Positions 23,801 to 31,517 of a stretch of DNA of 64,000 bases are shown one piece after another. This DNA comes from Diadema setosum (Eukaryota; Echinodermata; Echinoidea; Diadematoida; Diadematidae). Position 1 is the stretch's first letter, and every line of letters starts with the position of its first letter. The translations under genes were made by a program, and so were the position numbers. Under the pieces are notes generated by a model. The model saw nothing but the letters and a program-made list of their open reading frames with translations. It searched no databases and was not told the origin of the DNA. The stretch spans positions 14,451,696 to 14,515,695 of the forward strand of contig NC_092686.1 in assembly GCF_964275005.1 (NCBI RefSeq), in the 5' to 3' direction.

Positions 23801-25300
23801 ATACATACATACATACATGCATACATACATACATACATACATATATAGAAACAAGAAAAAGTGAGAGACTTTGTAAATCTTTGGATTTACTGAAAGCTTA
23901 TCACTGTGTATGTTATCTATAATCCTTCTATAACTCTCTTTGTGTGTCTTTCTGTTTCTCTATGTAGACATCTTCAAACCATTTTTTGTTGTGTACAATA
24001 TAAGCTGTTATTTTCGCGTACAGATATTTTGGCGAATGAGGAGTTCCAGGACATTTTCGGGACATGCTGTTTTCTTGATTTGACACCGAGATTATCGAAA
24101 GTGTGCTATTCCCCTAGCATATGGCAACATTTTCACATGTTGTTACATTTGTGGTCCAACAGTGATTCGTGAAATTTGCAAAAATCAAACCCTCGTGAAA
24201 TTTGCAAAAATCAAACCCTCGTGAAAATAAGTTTCTACAGTATATCATCCTTCCTGTATCTACTCAACAGTTATTAGATCTATCCAGCTTCCTGTAACTG
24301 CAAATCCCTCAAGTATGGAGTATGTTTTCTCCTTTCCTGTCCTCATCTTCAGCTCAAGGGTCCCAGTCTGGAACTGGTCATCGTCCGGGGTCATCACGGG
24401 TCCTCTGCCTCCTCGGCATCGCAGTCGGCAAAGGTGGTCGCCACGGGCAACGGCCCCACCCCCTTCTGCAAGTTCATCAATGTGGAGTTGTGCGACGCGA
24501 AGCCCGCCCTCGGCGCCAGGAGCACGCGCGGGACCGTTCTCCTGGAAAACCCTCCCGGTGATTTCTTGCTGACCGTCGATCAGCTGGTCAACCACGTCAG
24601 GGTCATTTTCGGCCTTCATGGGAAGGCCCTCGCTCTCTACCGGTCAAGGAATAAAAGCAACGGTGAGTTTCCCTCTGCTGGTTCTTTTCCTATTGACAGT
24701 CGTAAATGGAAGAATCTAGGGCACAAATGATTTTTGTGAATCGATGAGGGATAGATACTAGTAAGATTTCTCAAATGATATATCTTCACACAATTTTTAG
24801 CTTCAAACTATTTTGAATTATCTTACATGCTCATCTGAACAATTCTCGTGAATTACTATGGTATCTTGGTTATTGTAAATTCCTGCGATATTCAACACTA
24901 TCATTGTAATCTTTATCATTACATTTTTTTCTTTTCTTGAGTAGGTATCTACTTAAATGCAGTTACAGAGGATATGGGATAACCACATTACTTGTGCCCT
25001 TCGTAACTCATTTGCCAATCTATACACAGAAAAAGTGGAATGATCAGTTCCAAATTCGCAGTTATCCAAAAAAAAACAAAGAAAACAAAGAAAACAAGAC
25101 CTTTTAAAAGGTGCAAAGTTATCAGTCTGACTTAAATAGTACTGAAATCAAATACTATCTGTAAATCTAACTAGTGAAATGAGAGTTTCAGTATTTCTGA
25201 TATTTTCTCGTCTTCGTTTGCTTCCATAGAGCTCAACGCCAAGTCAGTGAAGTCTCTGATGTCGCTGAGTGGCAGCACGCTGTATGCCTACGTCAGTTGA
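3342..25300 (+). CDS. IARS1: Cytoplasmic isoleucine--tRNA ligase, complete gene, 24 coding exons
   Basis: The enzyme charges tRNA-Ile with isoleucine using ATP. In animals it acts in the cytosol within the multi-synthetase complex. The joined exons are 3342-3460, 4553-4709, 5649-5768, 6401-6535, 7286-7370, 8046-8262, 9189-9249, 9823-9918, 10589-10708, 11369-11559, 12030-12230, 13169-13261, 14172-14276, 15181-15351, 16381-16525, 17170-17290, 18369-18460, 19276-19475, 20430-20616, 21110-21397, 22175-22270, 23279-23455, 24353-24662 and 25230-25300. They sum to 3558 nt and read as 1185 residues without a stop. Signatures are HYGH (55-58), TTTPWT (224-229) and GTGVVHQA (318-325) of the CP1 editing domain, SRNRYWG, DCWFESGS, and KMSKR (600-604). 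Homology to human IARS1 runs end to end, but the C-terminus has one ubiquitin-like module rather than two, so the protein is roughly 75 residues shorter. The start lies in a good context (ACC before ATG, G after). All introns are GT-AG except intron 2 (GC-AG). Confidence 0.96.
3832..4054 (+). mobile_element. CGCGAA-rich MITE, copy 1 (IARS1 intron 1)
   Basis: It begins TACTGTATACGCCATACG and ends in the near reverse complement TTTGGCGTATTCAGTA. The interior has repeated TTCGCGAA-type words in both orientations, so the whole element is roughly palindromic. The same element lies inverted at 58073-58317. No coding capacity. Confidence 0.8.
4553..4709 (+). CDS. IARS1: IARS1 coding exon 2, HIGH motif
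   Basis: Encodes residues 40-92. It carries the class I ATP-binding HIGH-type motif as HYGH at 55-58 within [11 protein letters not shown], then GWDTHGLPV. To keep the valine and the frame, the exon must end at 4709 and the intron must begin GCAAGT, a GC-AG intron. Confidence 0.95.
4710..5648 (+). other. IARS1 intron 2, GC-AG type
   Basis: The intron begins GCAAGT and ends CTCAG. After GC the donor has the consensus A-A-G-T of known GC-AG introns. Using a GT donor three bases earlier would drop the conserved valine of GLPVEYE. The intron holds a TTTG-rich run near 4730, GT-rich runs near 4980-5040 and a 19-bp tandem duplication around 5058-5097. Confidence 0.85.
5649..5768 (+). CDS. IARS1: IARS1 coding exon 3
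   Basis: Encodes residues 93-132, beginning [10 protein letters not shown] and ending in RYAGEWE. Acceptor TCTCAG, donor GTGAGC, phase 0 at both ends. Part of the Rossmann fold between the HIGH motif and the CP1 insertion. Confidence 0.95.
6401..6535 (+). CDS. IARS1: IARS1 coding exon 4
   Basis: Encodes residues 133-177, with RLGRWIDF and the highly conserved [12 protein letters not shown] helix. Acceptor GGCAG, donor GTAATA, phase 0 at both ends. Confidence 0.95.
7286..7370 (+). CDS. IARS1: IARS1 coding exon 5
   Basis: Encodes residues 178-205 plus one base, with [16 protein letters not shown] leading into the CP1 insertion. The acceptor is AAG; the donor is GTAGGT. Confidence 0.94.
8046..8262 (+). 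CDS. IARS1: IARS1 coding exon 6, CP1 editing domain threonine motif
   Basis: Encodes residues 206-277 and part of 278. [11 protein letters not shown] (223-233) is the threonine-rich motif of the CP1 domain that hydrolyses mischarged Val-tRNA-Ile. The donor GTGAGT at 8263 splits a lysine codon. Confidence 0.95.
8550..8741. mobile_element. TACTGTAAAAGTGG-ended MITE (IARS1 intron 6)
   Basis: The left end TACTGTAAAAGTGGA and the right end TTTCCACTTTAGACTA are imperfect inverted repeats about 190 bp apart. It is related in style to the TACTGTA-ended elements elsewhere in the window. Confidence 0.6.
8811..8868. repeat. (TG)n microsatellite (IARS1 intron 6)
   Basis: Uninterrupted TG dinucleotides for about 58 bp. 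Confidence 0.95.
9189..9249 (+). CDS. IARS1: IARS1 coding exon 7
   Basis: A 61-nt exon encoding residues 278-298 ([20 protein letters not shown]). Its small size and homology to the LKGKKYRPLF region of vertebrate enzymes fix both ends. Acceptor CACAG, donor GTGAGA. Confidence 0.94.
9823..9918 (+). CDS. IARS1: IARS1 coding exon 8, second CP1 editing motif
   Basis: Encodes residues 299-330, including [13 protein letters not shown]. This is the conserved editing-site segment before the DDY of exon 9. In other class I editing synthetases it normally reads HxAP; here alanine (GCC) stands at position 326 where proline is usual. Confidence 0.95.
10589..10708 (+). CDS. IARS1: IARS1 coding exon 9
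   Basis: Encodes residues 331-370. It begins DDYRVC, which supplies the acidic pair of the editing site, then [14 protein letters not shown] and DFAGQYVK. Acceptor CACAG, donor GTAAGT. Confidence 0.95.
11369..11559 (+). CDS. IARS1: IARS1 coding exon 10
   Basis: Encodes residues 371-433 and part of tryptophan 434. It carries [16 protein letters not shown] and VPSWFVRVE, at the return from CP1 to the catalytic core. The donor GTGAGT splits the Trp codon. Confidence 0.95.
12030..12230 (+). CDS. IARS1: IARS1 coding exon 11
   Basis: Encodes residues 434-500, with [27 protein letters not shown] and [15 protein letters not shown]. The SRNRYWG segment is a class I Ile/Leu/Val signature. Acceptor AAAG, donor GTGAGG. 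Confidence 0.95.
12299..12678 (+). mobile_element. TTAAAGGGATGG element copy A (IARS1 intron 11)
   Basis: It begins TTAAAGGGATGGTATAG and ends CTATGCCATCCCTTTAA, near-perfect inverted ends about 380 bp apart. The inside is also largely self-complementary, with two copies of the phrase about ATATCTCAGCCATTT in opposite orientation around a central ACCCACCATTTTA. TTAA at both ends suggests a TTAA target site. No coding capacity. Confidence 0.85.
13169..13261 (+). CDS. IARS1: IARS1 coding exon 12
   Basis: Encodes residues 501-531: VDKLTIPSK, then [14 protein letters not shown], a conserved core segment. Acceptor CCCAG, donor GTAAGA. The final serine codon is completed in exon 13. Confidence 0.95.
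14114..14149. repeat. (AACC)n microsatellite (IARS1 intron 12)
   Basis: Short AACC tetranucleotide run directly before coding exon 13. Confidence 0.9.
14172..14276 (+). CDS. IARS1: IARS1 coding exon 13
   Basis: Encodes residues 532-566. [14 protein letters not shown] and [12 protein letters not shown] match the active-site region that binds aminoacyl-adenylate. Acceptor CACAG, donor GTAAGA. Confidence 0.95.
15181..15351 (+). CDS. IARS1: IARS1 coding exon 14, KMSKR motif
   Basis: Encodes residues 567-623. It holds the class I KMSKS-type loop as KMSKR at 600-604, inside [18 protein letters not shown], and ends in YGADALR. Acceptor CTGCAG, donor GTGAGG. The next intron holds the pentamer array. 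Confidence 0.96.
15461..15872. repeat. TCCAA/TCCAG pentamer array (IARS1 intron 14)
   Basis: About 82 uninterrupted 5-bp units, each TCCAA or TCCAG, in runs of like units, with decay only at the right edge (TCCGATCTAATCC). A pentamer without stop words stays open in several frames on both strands, producing long spurious frames rich in SNPIQ or GLDWI. Confidence 0.97.
16381..16525 (+). CDS. IARS1: IARS1 coding exon 15
   Basis: Encodes residues 624-672: [35 protein letters not shown]. Start of the helical anticodon-binding region. Acceptor ATGCAG, donor GTGAGG. Confidence 0.95.
17170..17290 (+). CDS. IARS1: IARS1 coding exon 16
   Basis: Encodes residues 673-712, with [14 protein letters not shown], the conserved DRWIL element of the anticodon-binding helical bundle. 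Acceptor TTTCAG, donor GTGAGT. Confidence 0.95.
17381..17455 (-). ncRNA. tRNA-like relic or SINE head (IARS1 intron 16)
   Basis: On the - strand there is an A-box-like GTCTAGCGGAT. There is also an anticodon-like arm CCTG-TCTAGCAC-TCAGG, with AGC in the anticodon position, and a perfect T arm ATGGG-TTCAAGT-CCCAT containing the B box. The acceptor strands do not pair well, so it is probably a tRNA pseudogene or SINE remnant rather than a working tRNA. Confidence 0.5.
17762..18145 (+). mobile_element. TTAAAGGGATGG element copy B (IARS1 intron 16)
   Basis: Same family as 12299-12678, with TTAAAGGGATGGTACAGTG at the left end and ACTATATGATCCCTTTAA at the right. The internal palindrome around GGGTGGGTCCCACATT is conserved. 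Confidence 0.85.
18369..18460 (+). CDS. IARS1: IARS1 coding exon 17
   Basis: Encodes residues 713-743: [20 protein letters not shown] and [10 protein letters not shown], a very conserved anticodon-domain segment. Acceptor CTCAG, donor GTGAGA. Confidence 0.95.
18971..19223. mobile_element. Fold-back element upstream of IARS1 exon 18
   Basis: Left end AAGGGGGCATCTCACTGA and right end TCAGTGAGATACCCCTT are inverted. Inside, AGCAAATTTTAG..TTCATC..CAGTTGCAATCAA is mirrored by TTGATTGCAACTG..GATGAA..CTAAAATTTGCT. Nearly the whole 250 bp can fold into one long hairpin. Confidence 0.75.
19276..19475 (+). CDS. IARS1: IARS1 coding exon 18
   Basis: Encodes residues 744-809: [35 protein letters not shown] and HYLMQPKPR. 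Acceptor CGCAG, donor GTTTGA (weak). A fold-back repeat ends about 50 bp upstream of the acceptor. Confidence 0.94.
20430..20616 (+). CDS. IARS1: IARS1 coding exon 19
   Basis: Encodes residues 810-872: [34 protein letters not shown] and SLEKYIIE. It matches the conserved post-anticodon region. Acceptor TTGCAG, donor GTGAGG. Confidence 0.95.
20684..20820. mobile_element. Short inverted-repeat element (IARS1 intron 19)
   Basis: GGCCCTGTTACATAATAAG..ATCAAACATAAG on the left faces ACTTACGTTTGATTATGTGA..ACGGCCC on the right. The core word CCAATCAGAATCGA recurs at about 22833 in intron 21 (a relic). Confidence 0.55.
21110..21397 (+). CDS. IARS1: IARS1 coding exon 20
   Basis: The second-longest exon (288 nt), residues 873-968: [35 protein letters not shown], then a more variable stretch. 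It is notably richer in G+C than its flanking introns. Acceptor CACAG, donor GTGAGG. Confidence 0.95.
21775..21872. mobile_element. TACTGTA-type MITE fragment (IARS1 intron 20)
   Basis: Contains inverted GCATTTTAATTTC / GAAATTAAAATGC arms around TTCGCGAAA, and ends in TTGTTTTACAGTA. It looks like a small or truncated member of the TACTGTAAAAC-ended group. Confidence 0.5.
22175..22270 (+). CDS. IARS1: IARS1 coding exon 21
   Basis: Encodes residues 969-1000: [20 protein letters not shown] and [12 protein letters not shown], a conserved C-terminal segment of eukaryotic IleRS. Acceptor TCTAG, donor GTATCA. Confidence 0.95.
23279..23455 (+). CDS. IARS1: IARS1 coding exon 22
   Basis: Encodes residues 1001-1059: [12 protein letters not shown], then [17 protein letters not shown]. 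It matches the LVPTDEI segment of vertebrate IARS1. Acceptor TACAG, donor GTGAGT. Confidence 0.94.
23627..23850. repeat. Compound (ATAG)n / (CATA)n microsatellite (IARS1 intron 22)
   Basis: GATAGATA-type units pass into CATACATA and ACAC units over about 220 bp with interruptions. Confidence 0.9.
24001..24242. mobile_element. TACTGTA-type MITE (IARS1 intron 22)
   Basis: The right end GTTTCTACAGTA and a left end with TTATTTTCGCG form weak inverted repeats. A 26-bp unit beginning CGTGAAATTTGC is duplicated in tandem near the right end. It ends about 110 bp before coding exon 23. Confidence 0.5.
24353..24662 (+). CDS. IARS1: IARS1 coding exon 23, ubiquitin-like C-terminal repeat
   Basis: Encodes residues 1060-1162. 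It starts [13 protein letters not shown], has a serine-rich linker (SSASSAS), then [25 protein letters not shown] and [15 protein letters not shown]. These resemble one of the two ubiquitin-like repeats at the end of human IARS1. Acceptor TTCAG, donor GTGAGT. Confidence 0.93.
25230..25300 (+). CDS. IARS1: IARS1 coding exon 24 with stop codon
   Basis: Acceptor CCATAG. One carried base plus AG completes a Glu codon, then [20 protein letters not shown] and VS, and TGA at 25298-25300. [10 protein letters not shown] corresponds to the end of a single C-terminal repeat, so the protein ends after one module. Confidence 0.93.
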
Positions 25301-25560
25301 TGAGGGCAGCAGACATCTTTAGTAGAGAATTTGCAAATCTTTTCTTTTATCTCTATAATCTTCTCTCATCTCTGATTTCTCTCTCTCCTCTCTCTGTCTG
25401 TCTCTGTCTAGTGCATAGCTCAATGTAAGTCAGAACGTAAGGTGTATGTGATACGTGTTAGTGTGTGTCTGTGCATCCAAAAAAATTCTACAAGATTTGT
25501 CTCCTCTTTGTCGACCTGGAAACCATGGAAATGAAGCATTTGCATTTGCTAGGCGGGATG

Positions 25561-25770
25561 TACTGTAAAACCAGAAATGTTTGCGTGCATGAAACTTTTG
25601 CAAATTTTGCGAGGAGCCAAGATTTGCAAAAGTAAAATGCACACGAACGTTCTTGTCTACACAATGTATTAAATGTCAGTGGCAATTCACGAATGTTTCA
25701 TACCGCAAAGAAGGCTGTTGGCTCCAATTCATGAAAGTTTCAGGACGCGAATGTTTCTGGTTTTACAGTA
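25561..25770. mobile_element. TACTGTAAAACCAGAAA-ended MITE
   Basis: The left end TACTGTAAAACCAGAAA and the right end TTTCTGGTTTTACAGTA are a perfect 17-bp inverted repeat 210 bp apart. The interior continues as imperfect arms. It lies 260 bp after the IARS1 stop, so it may be in the 3' UTR. Confidence 0.8.
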
Positions 25771-27189
25771 TGGCCCAGTGCAAGTCTCTTGGGGAGACAT
25801 TGGTTGGTGGAGTCAACCTTTCTGTGTGCAAATTGTGGCACTGGTAGCTGGTAAATGACCCAGGTTAGAAAAAAACACGATTCCATGTTGGATCCACAAC
25901 GTATGCCTCTTCTCCTTGGCGTAGATTTGATACAGCCAGTATTATTTTGCGAATGAGGTATTATGCATATGAAGATGGTTTATTGCAGCAGTGTCGGCTT
26001 GAGATTCTGTCTGTGTCATTGTGAAGTAAGCACTATCCAGAGAAACCTTGTTGAAAGCGAATAAGAAATTTCTACGATTACATTCAATGTAGATGATGAA
26101 AAAAAAAAAAATCCCTGATATGACAAAGTGTAATATCGTAAGAACCCTCATCCAAGTAGATGGAGTAGACAGAAAGTCTCATATAACAACAATGCTGGCG
26201 TAAGTACTGATATCAAATTACAGGTATAGAGAGCACTAACATCTAGCAGTGAGAAAGAGAAATGAAAATGAAAAATCCACCACGCACCCACTTAAAGTCA
26301 TGTCAACCCATGGAAGATGTATTACTCTTGAAACGTACTGTGCTATAGTGCATATGCGTGTTTACGGTAAAATCATATGCGTTGACCTTTGCCAGAAACA
26401 ATGAAGCATATTCCAGGCGTTAAGTGTGCCATCTGTTTTCACCATTGCTGCTGTATCAGTGAATGCTGAGCATTCTAAATTTGTGTTGTTTGTGCCTGTA
26501 TGTAGAGTAAGTTTGGTACTGTAAATGTCTTGTGTCTTACAGCAAGATAAACCCACTGCTAACTCCTGTATGCCATACTGCAGGCCACACTGGCATGTAG
26601 CAGCTTTCTGTGGCATGGGCTTGTCTGTCCAGAAGATTGGCCTGGTTGCCTTGGTCACAATTTCTCTCATATTTCGCAGAAAATGAGATTTGATTTTTAA
26701 TGCAGCCAAGTTTGATGACTGCATCTTCCCCATTGTCTGCACTTTAGTAAGCAGGAGAGTCATGGTAGTGCACATGCAGCCTGCTGACATGTATTGTAAG
26801 GTACAAAAAAGAAAGAAAAAAGAAATGGGTGTGGTTTCCTGAAATGAGGTACAACCTATGTCTACTTCCATAGGATGAGTGGCAGATTATATACATGTAT
26901 TCGTCAGTTGGGGCTGCCCCGATCTTTAAAATGTCCGTGTGTTATGACGACAGTGAGAGCACTGGTTTCTCTTGCTGACCGATGGTGTGAGCTTTCTTGC
27001 TGCTGCAGTGGAGTTTCCTACTTTCAGTGCAAGGCAAAAGCTTCTGTTACCTTGTGTTTTGATCAAGAACATGATGCCTTTGTGTCCTTGGATACCGTCA
27101 AACATATCGAGAGAGTACCCCATCCAAATGACGCAAACCAAACTGAAACTAGACCAAAGTGAAACCGCCCTCCTCGATCCATCCACTAC

Positions 27190-27578
27190 TTGGGGAGGAA
27201 AGCCTCACACGCATTGTACTCTCTTTTCCTCTCTCATAGCATGTCTCCCATCAGCTCAACCACAAGGTCATTAGTGATATCACATGACAATAATGATACC
27301 TTGGAATTGTTTCAGTGTCACTGGCAGCTTGGTTTCTGATCGACTTTTAGAAAGAATGTGCTACGTTCCCTGTGAAGTGTTGTCGACCGAATGGAGTCAG
27401 AATTCAAAAGTGAACCAAACTAAAACTAACTGGTAATGAAGTGTTTTTTCCTCGTGATATCTTCTAATAGGAGATAAAAGCCTTGCTTTCATTTTACTCT
27501 CTCTTCCCTGCAAAATGCCTCCCAGAAAGTCATTAGTGATCTCATGTGACGATAGAACCTTACATTGTGTTATGACCA
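27190..27578. repeat. Diverged tandem duplication
   Basis: 27195-27300 (AAAGCCTCACACGCATT .. ATGTCTCCCATCA .. GTCATTAGTGATATCACATG) and 27475-27575 (AAAGCCTTGCTTTCATT .. ATGCCTCCCAGAA .. GTCATTAGTGATCTCATGTG) are two diverged copies. Each is preceded by an AAACCAAACT-type word. Confidence 0.55.
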
Positions 27579-28869
27579 ACCATACGAGATGATTTGCTTT
27601 AACCCCTGTGAATTGCATTGCAGAACCACAAGTCGAGTATCAACCTCGTTGCCAATGTCAGATTCTACAGTGTGGCATATTAACTGCATATTATACACAC
27701 AATGATCACAAAATAAGTGCTGTACTTGTTATTCCCATGACAACAACAAAGTAACATATAACAGGGATTTTACTCTATATCAGTGCAGTCTATGCTCTGC
27801 CTTTGCGGAAATGCTGACTAACAGTCTGCAAATGTATATGCGGCAAAATAATTTGCTGGTAATACATTGACCCGGTCATCCAAGTATATGTTTATTAGAC
27901 CAGCGCAGACGAGTATGACTTTTCCCTTCCATTTTTCGCCTTACAAACCACGAGTAGCTGATCATTCGCGTCTTGGGTAATTGATGTAATTATGATATAA
28001 TTATGGCTTGCCAGAGTTTTTATTCCCAGGATCATGCATCAATTTCAATTTCATAGATAGGAGTGCAGTCTGAATATGCTTCATCTGTGGGTGGCCAGCC
28101 ACACTGTATATCAATTTACTGAGACCCCCAAATCTTCATTTAGTGAGCAGTAGCTTGATAGGGGGCCCCCATGGGTGGATGGAATACAATATTCACCTGG
28201 GTTATGATTGGAGTGTGGGGTATAGGTAGTGGACTGCGTCTGTTTGTCTATATGCTGTGATGCGTGTTTTGGGCATGGGGGGGGTGCGTAGTGAGGCAAT
28301 TGGCATTACACTCTGTGTAATTCGCGACTGATTAAGTTAAAATGTCAGGGACCATTGTGGACATTTTGACAATTATGGAAATTATGAGATGGATGCACAA
28401 GAAGTTCTTGTCATTTGCCACTACCACTTTGAATTTGCACAAATGAGGACACACAGTGGAATGTGTGCTTGTGTAATATGTATAGCAAATTGAGGTCTCA
28501 GGCTTTTGTATGATTTTATCACACTTTGGGTGATCCCAGGAAATGAGTTTCTTTCTATTCATCATGAATAGTGTGCATCTGCATTTGAATGTACACTTTC
28601 CTTAAAAGTCATATTTGTTAAAGTGTAAACCGAAAGGTCAACATTTGTATAACTCTTCAAAGTTAACAATAACAGCAACAAAAGTTAGATACTGGTATGA
28701 ATATATTATGTACTACATGTACCAAATTTGTTTTACAGTTCTAGAAATCTTGCTATCATTATATTTTTGTTTCTTTGCTGTAACAGGAAGGTGGTGGATT
28801 TTTTTTTTCCAACCGTTATATTTTGTTGAGAATGTATTAGATGGTGTGTTTGCTTTTATTTTGCTTCCG

Positions 28870-28875
28870 AATAAA
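28870..28875 (+). terminator. Candidate AATAAA polyadenylation signal
   Basis: This is the first canonical AATAAA I find on the + strand downstream of the IARS1 stop. GT-rich sequence starts about 65 bp further on, somewhat far for a typical downstream element. Assignment to IARS1 would imply a 3' UTR of about 3.6 kb. Confidence 0.25.
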
Positions 28876-29783
28876 CAGGAGTTATGTTACGACATAACTG
28901 CCAATGGCCTCGTACAGATTTATCGTCAGTTGTACCAGTAGTTTGTTATGTTGTGACCTGTTGTATGAATGTCAATATGATATGATTTGAATTATCTGCT
29001 TGCTTCAAGAATATGAAAGAATATGCTGTTCTTCTCCTTCGTCGTCTTATGGCACACTTTGCTGGGTTGGTACCGTATGCTGACTATTGCCGTTGAATGC
29101 AATGCACAATACAAGGCAAGAGACTTTCTGGAAAACTCACTCTGAAGCAGAAGTACATGGGCAACCTTGTTATGATGAGCTGCCCAGGACTAGTGAAATT
29201 TCCTCATTATATGCGGTATCTTGTGCAATCAGGGATCAACCCCACCCCTGTAAATGCCCAAATCCACTCCCAAAGCATAGCGCCTCAGAAAAAAACAAAA
29301 CAAAAACAAAAACAAAAACTTAAAAAAAAAGCAAAGAATGGGCGGGGCAAGTACTTAACCGACATGTTATTACTGTCTAGTGTGAGCAGTGACTTTAAAG
29401 TGGGATGGACTAAAAAGTGCAGACCATGTGATGTAAACACTATAAAGAGTCAACAGCACATTGAAGTGCAGCATTATGCAGGAGTGATGAGCAGTTGGGT
29501 GCAAATGTGATCGTTTGATAGCAACTTGAGTGTGGCCTAACACTTATCCTCCCTTCCTTTGTCTTTCACTCGCTGACAACACGATGTCACCGCTATGGCC
29601 ACTGCAAAGGAAAGATATAGAAGAATCAGTTATCTTGCCCCCCCCCCCCAAAAAAAAAAAAAAAAAAAAGAAGAAAGATGAACAAATAAACAAACATGCA
29701 ATTGCCTTGCCTTTGACCCAAATGTTCTTTAGAAGGCAAAAGTAATTCGATGGTACATTTTACTGATGTGGGATCCAGAGAAG

Positions 29784-29794
29784 ATGTGTGTGTG

Positions 29795-29856
<62 letters not shown>
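29784..29856. repeat. (TG)n microsatellite
   Basis: TG dinucleotides with one C interruption. The H/T-rich frames on the - strand are spurious. Confidence 0.95.
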
Positions 29857-29858
<2 letters not shown>

Positions 29859-30501
29859 TGTGTCTGTGTGGTTTAAAACGTATAAACAGATAAGAATGTG
29901 ATAAAAAGATAAATACAGTGTTTGTCGGCAAAGTTTGTACACCTTAGAATGTTGGGAATGTTTCCAATAACCAAATTCTTTGGCGTCGGTAAGTTTCCCT
30001 GTTTCTACATTAAAGGGAATGATACCCAAATATATATGTGGATTTGGAGAATATATATGGTGTTGTTATTAGAAGCTTGTCAGTGAAGTTTAAGAAAATC
30101 AGACCATCCGTTCAAAAGTTCAGAACAATATAAAGAAAATACTCTTTACAAAGTGTAAAGAGAATTCCACAAAATTTAATATTATTCATGAAAAGTACGC
30201 ATTCCCTCGACTTGTCACTGACGTATGTTAAGAGTATATCATTCCCCCTGCTTTCTGAAAGACACAGTCAGATGCTTGTTCATTATGCTTGAAAAATGAC
30301 AGTATATTTGATTCTCTTTTCATTTTCTCTATATCGTTGTCCTGCAATGACATCACAAACTGCTGTAGTCCTCTCGTCCAGCGTATTTAGAAATGGAAGT
30401 ATAAAAAATGCATAACTTTTGAATTGATTGTCTGATTTTCCTCAAACTTCACCTATGTGTTCTACTTCATATTACTGCATTCAGTCACTCCACATCGTAT
30501 C

Positions 30502-30695
30502 CGGGCAATTACCCCCAGAGGGCAATTACCCCCCAGCCAATTTCTGGTTGGTGGTAAGGTAAGAGTAAAGATTAGGGTTAGGGTTAGGTTTAGGGTTAGG
30601 AGTTTAGTTTAGTGTTAGGGTTAGGGTCAGGATTAGGATTAGGATAAGGGCCAGGGGAAGGGTGCGGGGTAATTGCCCAGGGGGTAATTGCCCTA
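30502..30695. mobile_element. GGGCAATTACCCC-ended insert with telomere-like core
   Basis: Two tandem GGGCAATTACCCC units on the left face two GGGGTAATTGCCC units on the right, forming inverted ends. Between them lies a degenerate run of TTAGGG-type words (30571-30650). It sits within the element at 30010-30739. Confidence 0.7.
30571..30650. repeat. Degenerate interstitial TTAGGG-type repeat
   Basis: About 80 bp of GGTTAGGG, GTTTAGG and GGATTAGG variants. TTAGGG is the usual animal telomere repeat. Here it is inside a MITE-like insert rather than at a chromosome end. Confidence 0.75.
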
Positions 30696-31517
30696 GACCC
30701 CTCCACCACATATATATTTGGGTAACATTTCCCTTTAATCTCTTTTTCTTTTCTTTTTTAATCCAGGACAGTGATGTGCAACACTGTTTGTTTGTTTGTT
30801 TTTTTTTCTCTGTGCATTTGTTTTCGTTTTTGTTTGTTTTGTTTATTTGTTTGGGTTTTTGTGGGTTTTTTTTTTTCTTTTTCTTTTTCTTTTTTTCAAA
30901 TTGGCACTCAACCATACACATGCATTAGAGGTTAAAAGACCTTACAGAAATGTCTGAAATGCTGGAGTGATGCTCACAGGCACTGCAAGGGGAAAAGCCG
31001 ATGGGAAAAATCATCTGAAATACTTGTGATCGCTGAAATTATTCATTATCTCAATACTTCATAGAATGACTATAAAAAGAGCACATTCTGGACTGATTGA
31101 TGACTTGGTTGGTAGACTGTTTTGTATATTGGTTGGTTAATAGTGATTAGTTAGTCAATCGTGTATTGCCTGTTAGATGGATGGATTAGAGGTCGATTGG
31201 GCGAATTATTAAGCAAATAGTGTGTTTTGTGGTTACAGCTACACGTAATTCTAATTTGTTACTTCTCATTTAAATATTCAATATTCTCTTTACGTCGAGA
31301 TGGTAAGTCTTCTGCGGCAGACACACTGCTGAGAAAACTGGGGGTGGGGTGGGGAGTCGGTTGACACATAGTGAATCTTTGATTGCTGTGCTCATCCTTT
31401 GGGTGCGTAACCTCCAGCCCAGGGTCTCTCACGTACTTGTTATTTTTACTCAGAAGGACATGGGAAGGACGGAACTGTGGTGGGGTGGGGGGGGGGGGGG
31501 GGGGAAGGTCGTCATTT

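Larger units (their letters stand above)
25301..28975 (+). other. IARS1 3' UTR and downstream, end uncertain
   Basis: No further reading frame resembles a known protein. An ATTAAA at 25668 lies in a MITE, and a canonical AATAAA at 28870-28875 is followed by a GT-rich stretch at 28940-28975; either could end the IARS1 transcript. The stretch also holds a diverged duplication at about 27.19-27.58 kb. I cannot tell how much of it is transcribed. Confidence 0.35.
30010..30739 (+). mobile_element. TTAAAGGGAATGATACCC element, copy 1
   Basis: It begins TTAAAGGGAATGATACCC with ATATATATGTGGA after it. It ends with the reverse complement, TCCACCACATATATATTTGG then CATTTCCCTTTAA. Inverted ends are about 35 bp. 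It hosts a second insertion at 30502-30695. Confidence 0.8.
28976..31517. other. Intergenic stretch with repeats, no gene seen
   Basis: Outside the listed repeats there are only poly-A/poly-C runs (29280-29330, 29638-29668), T-rich tracts (30795-30900) and short frames without recognisable content. Confidence 0.5.

Noticed and set aside
29626..30029. Histidine/threonine repeat proteins on the - strand
   Set aside because: Frames through the (TG)n microsatellite.
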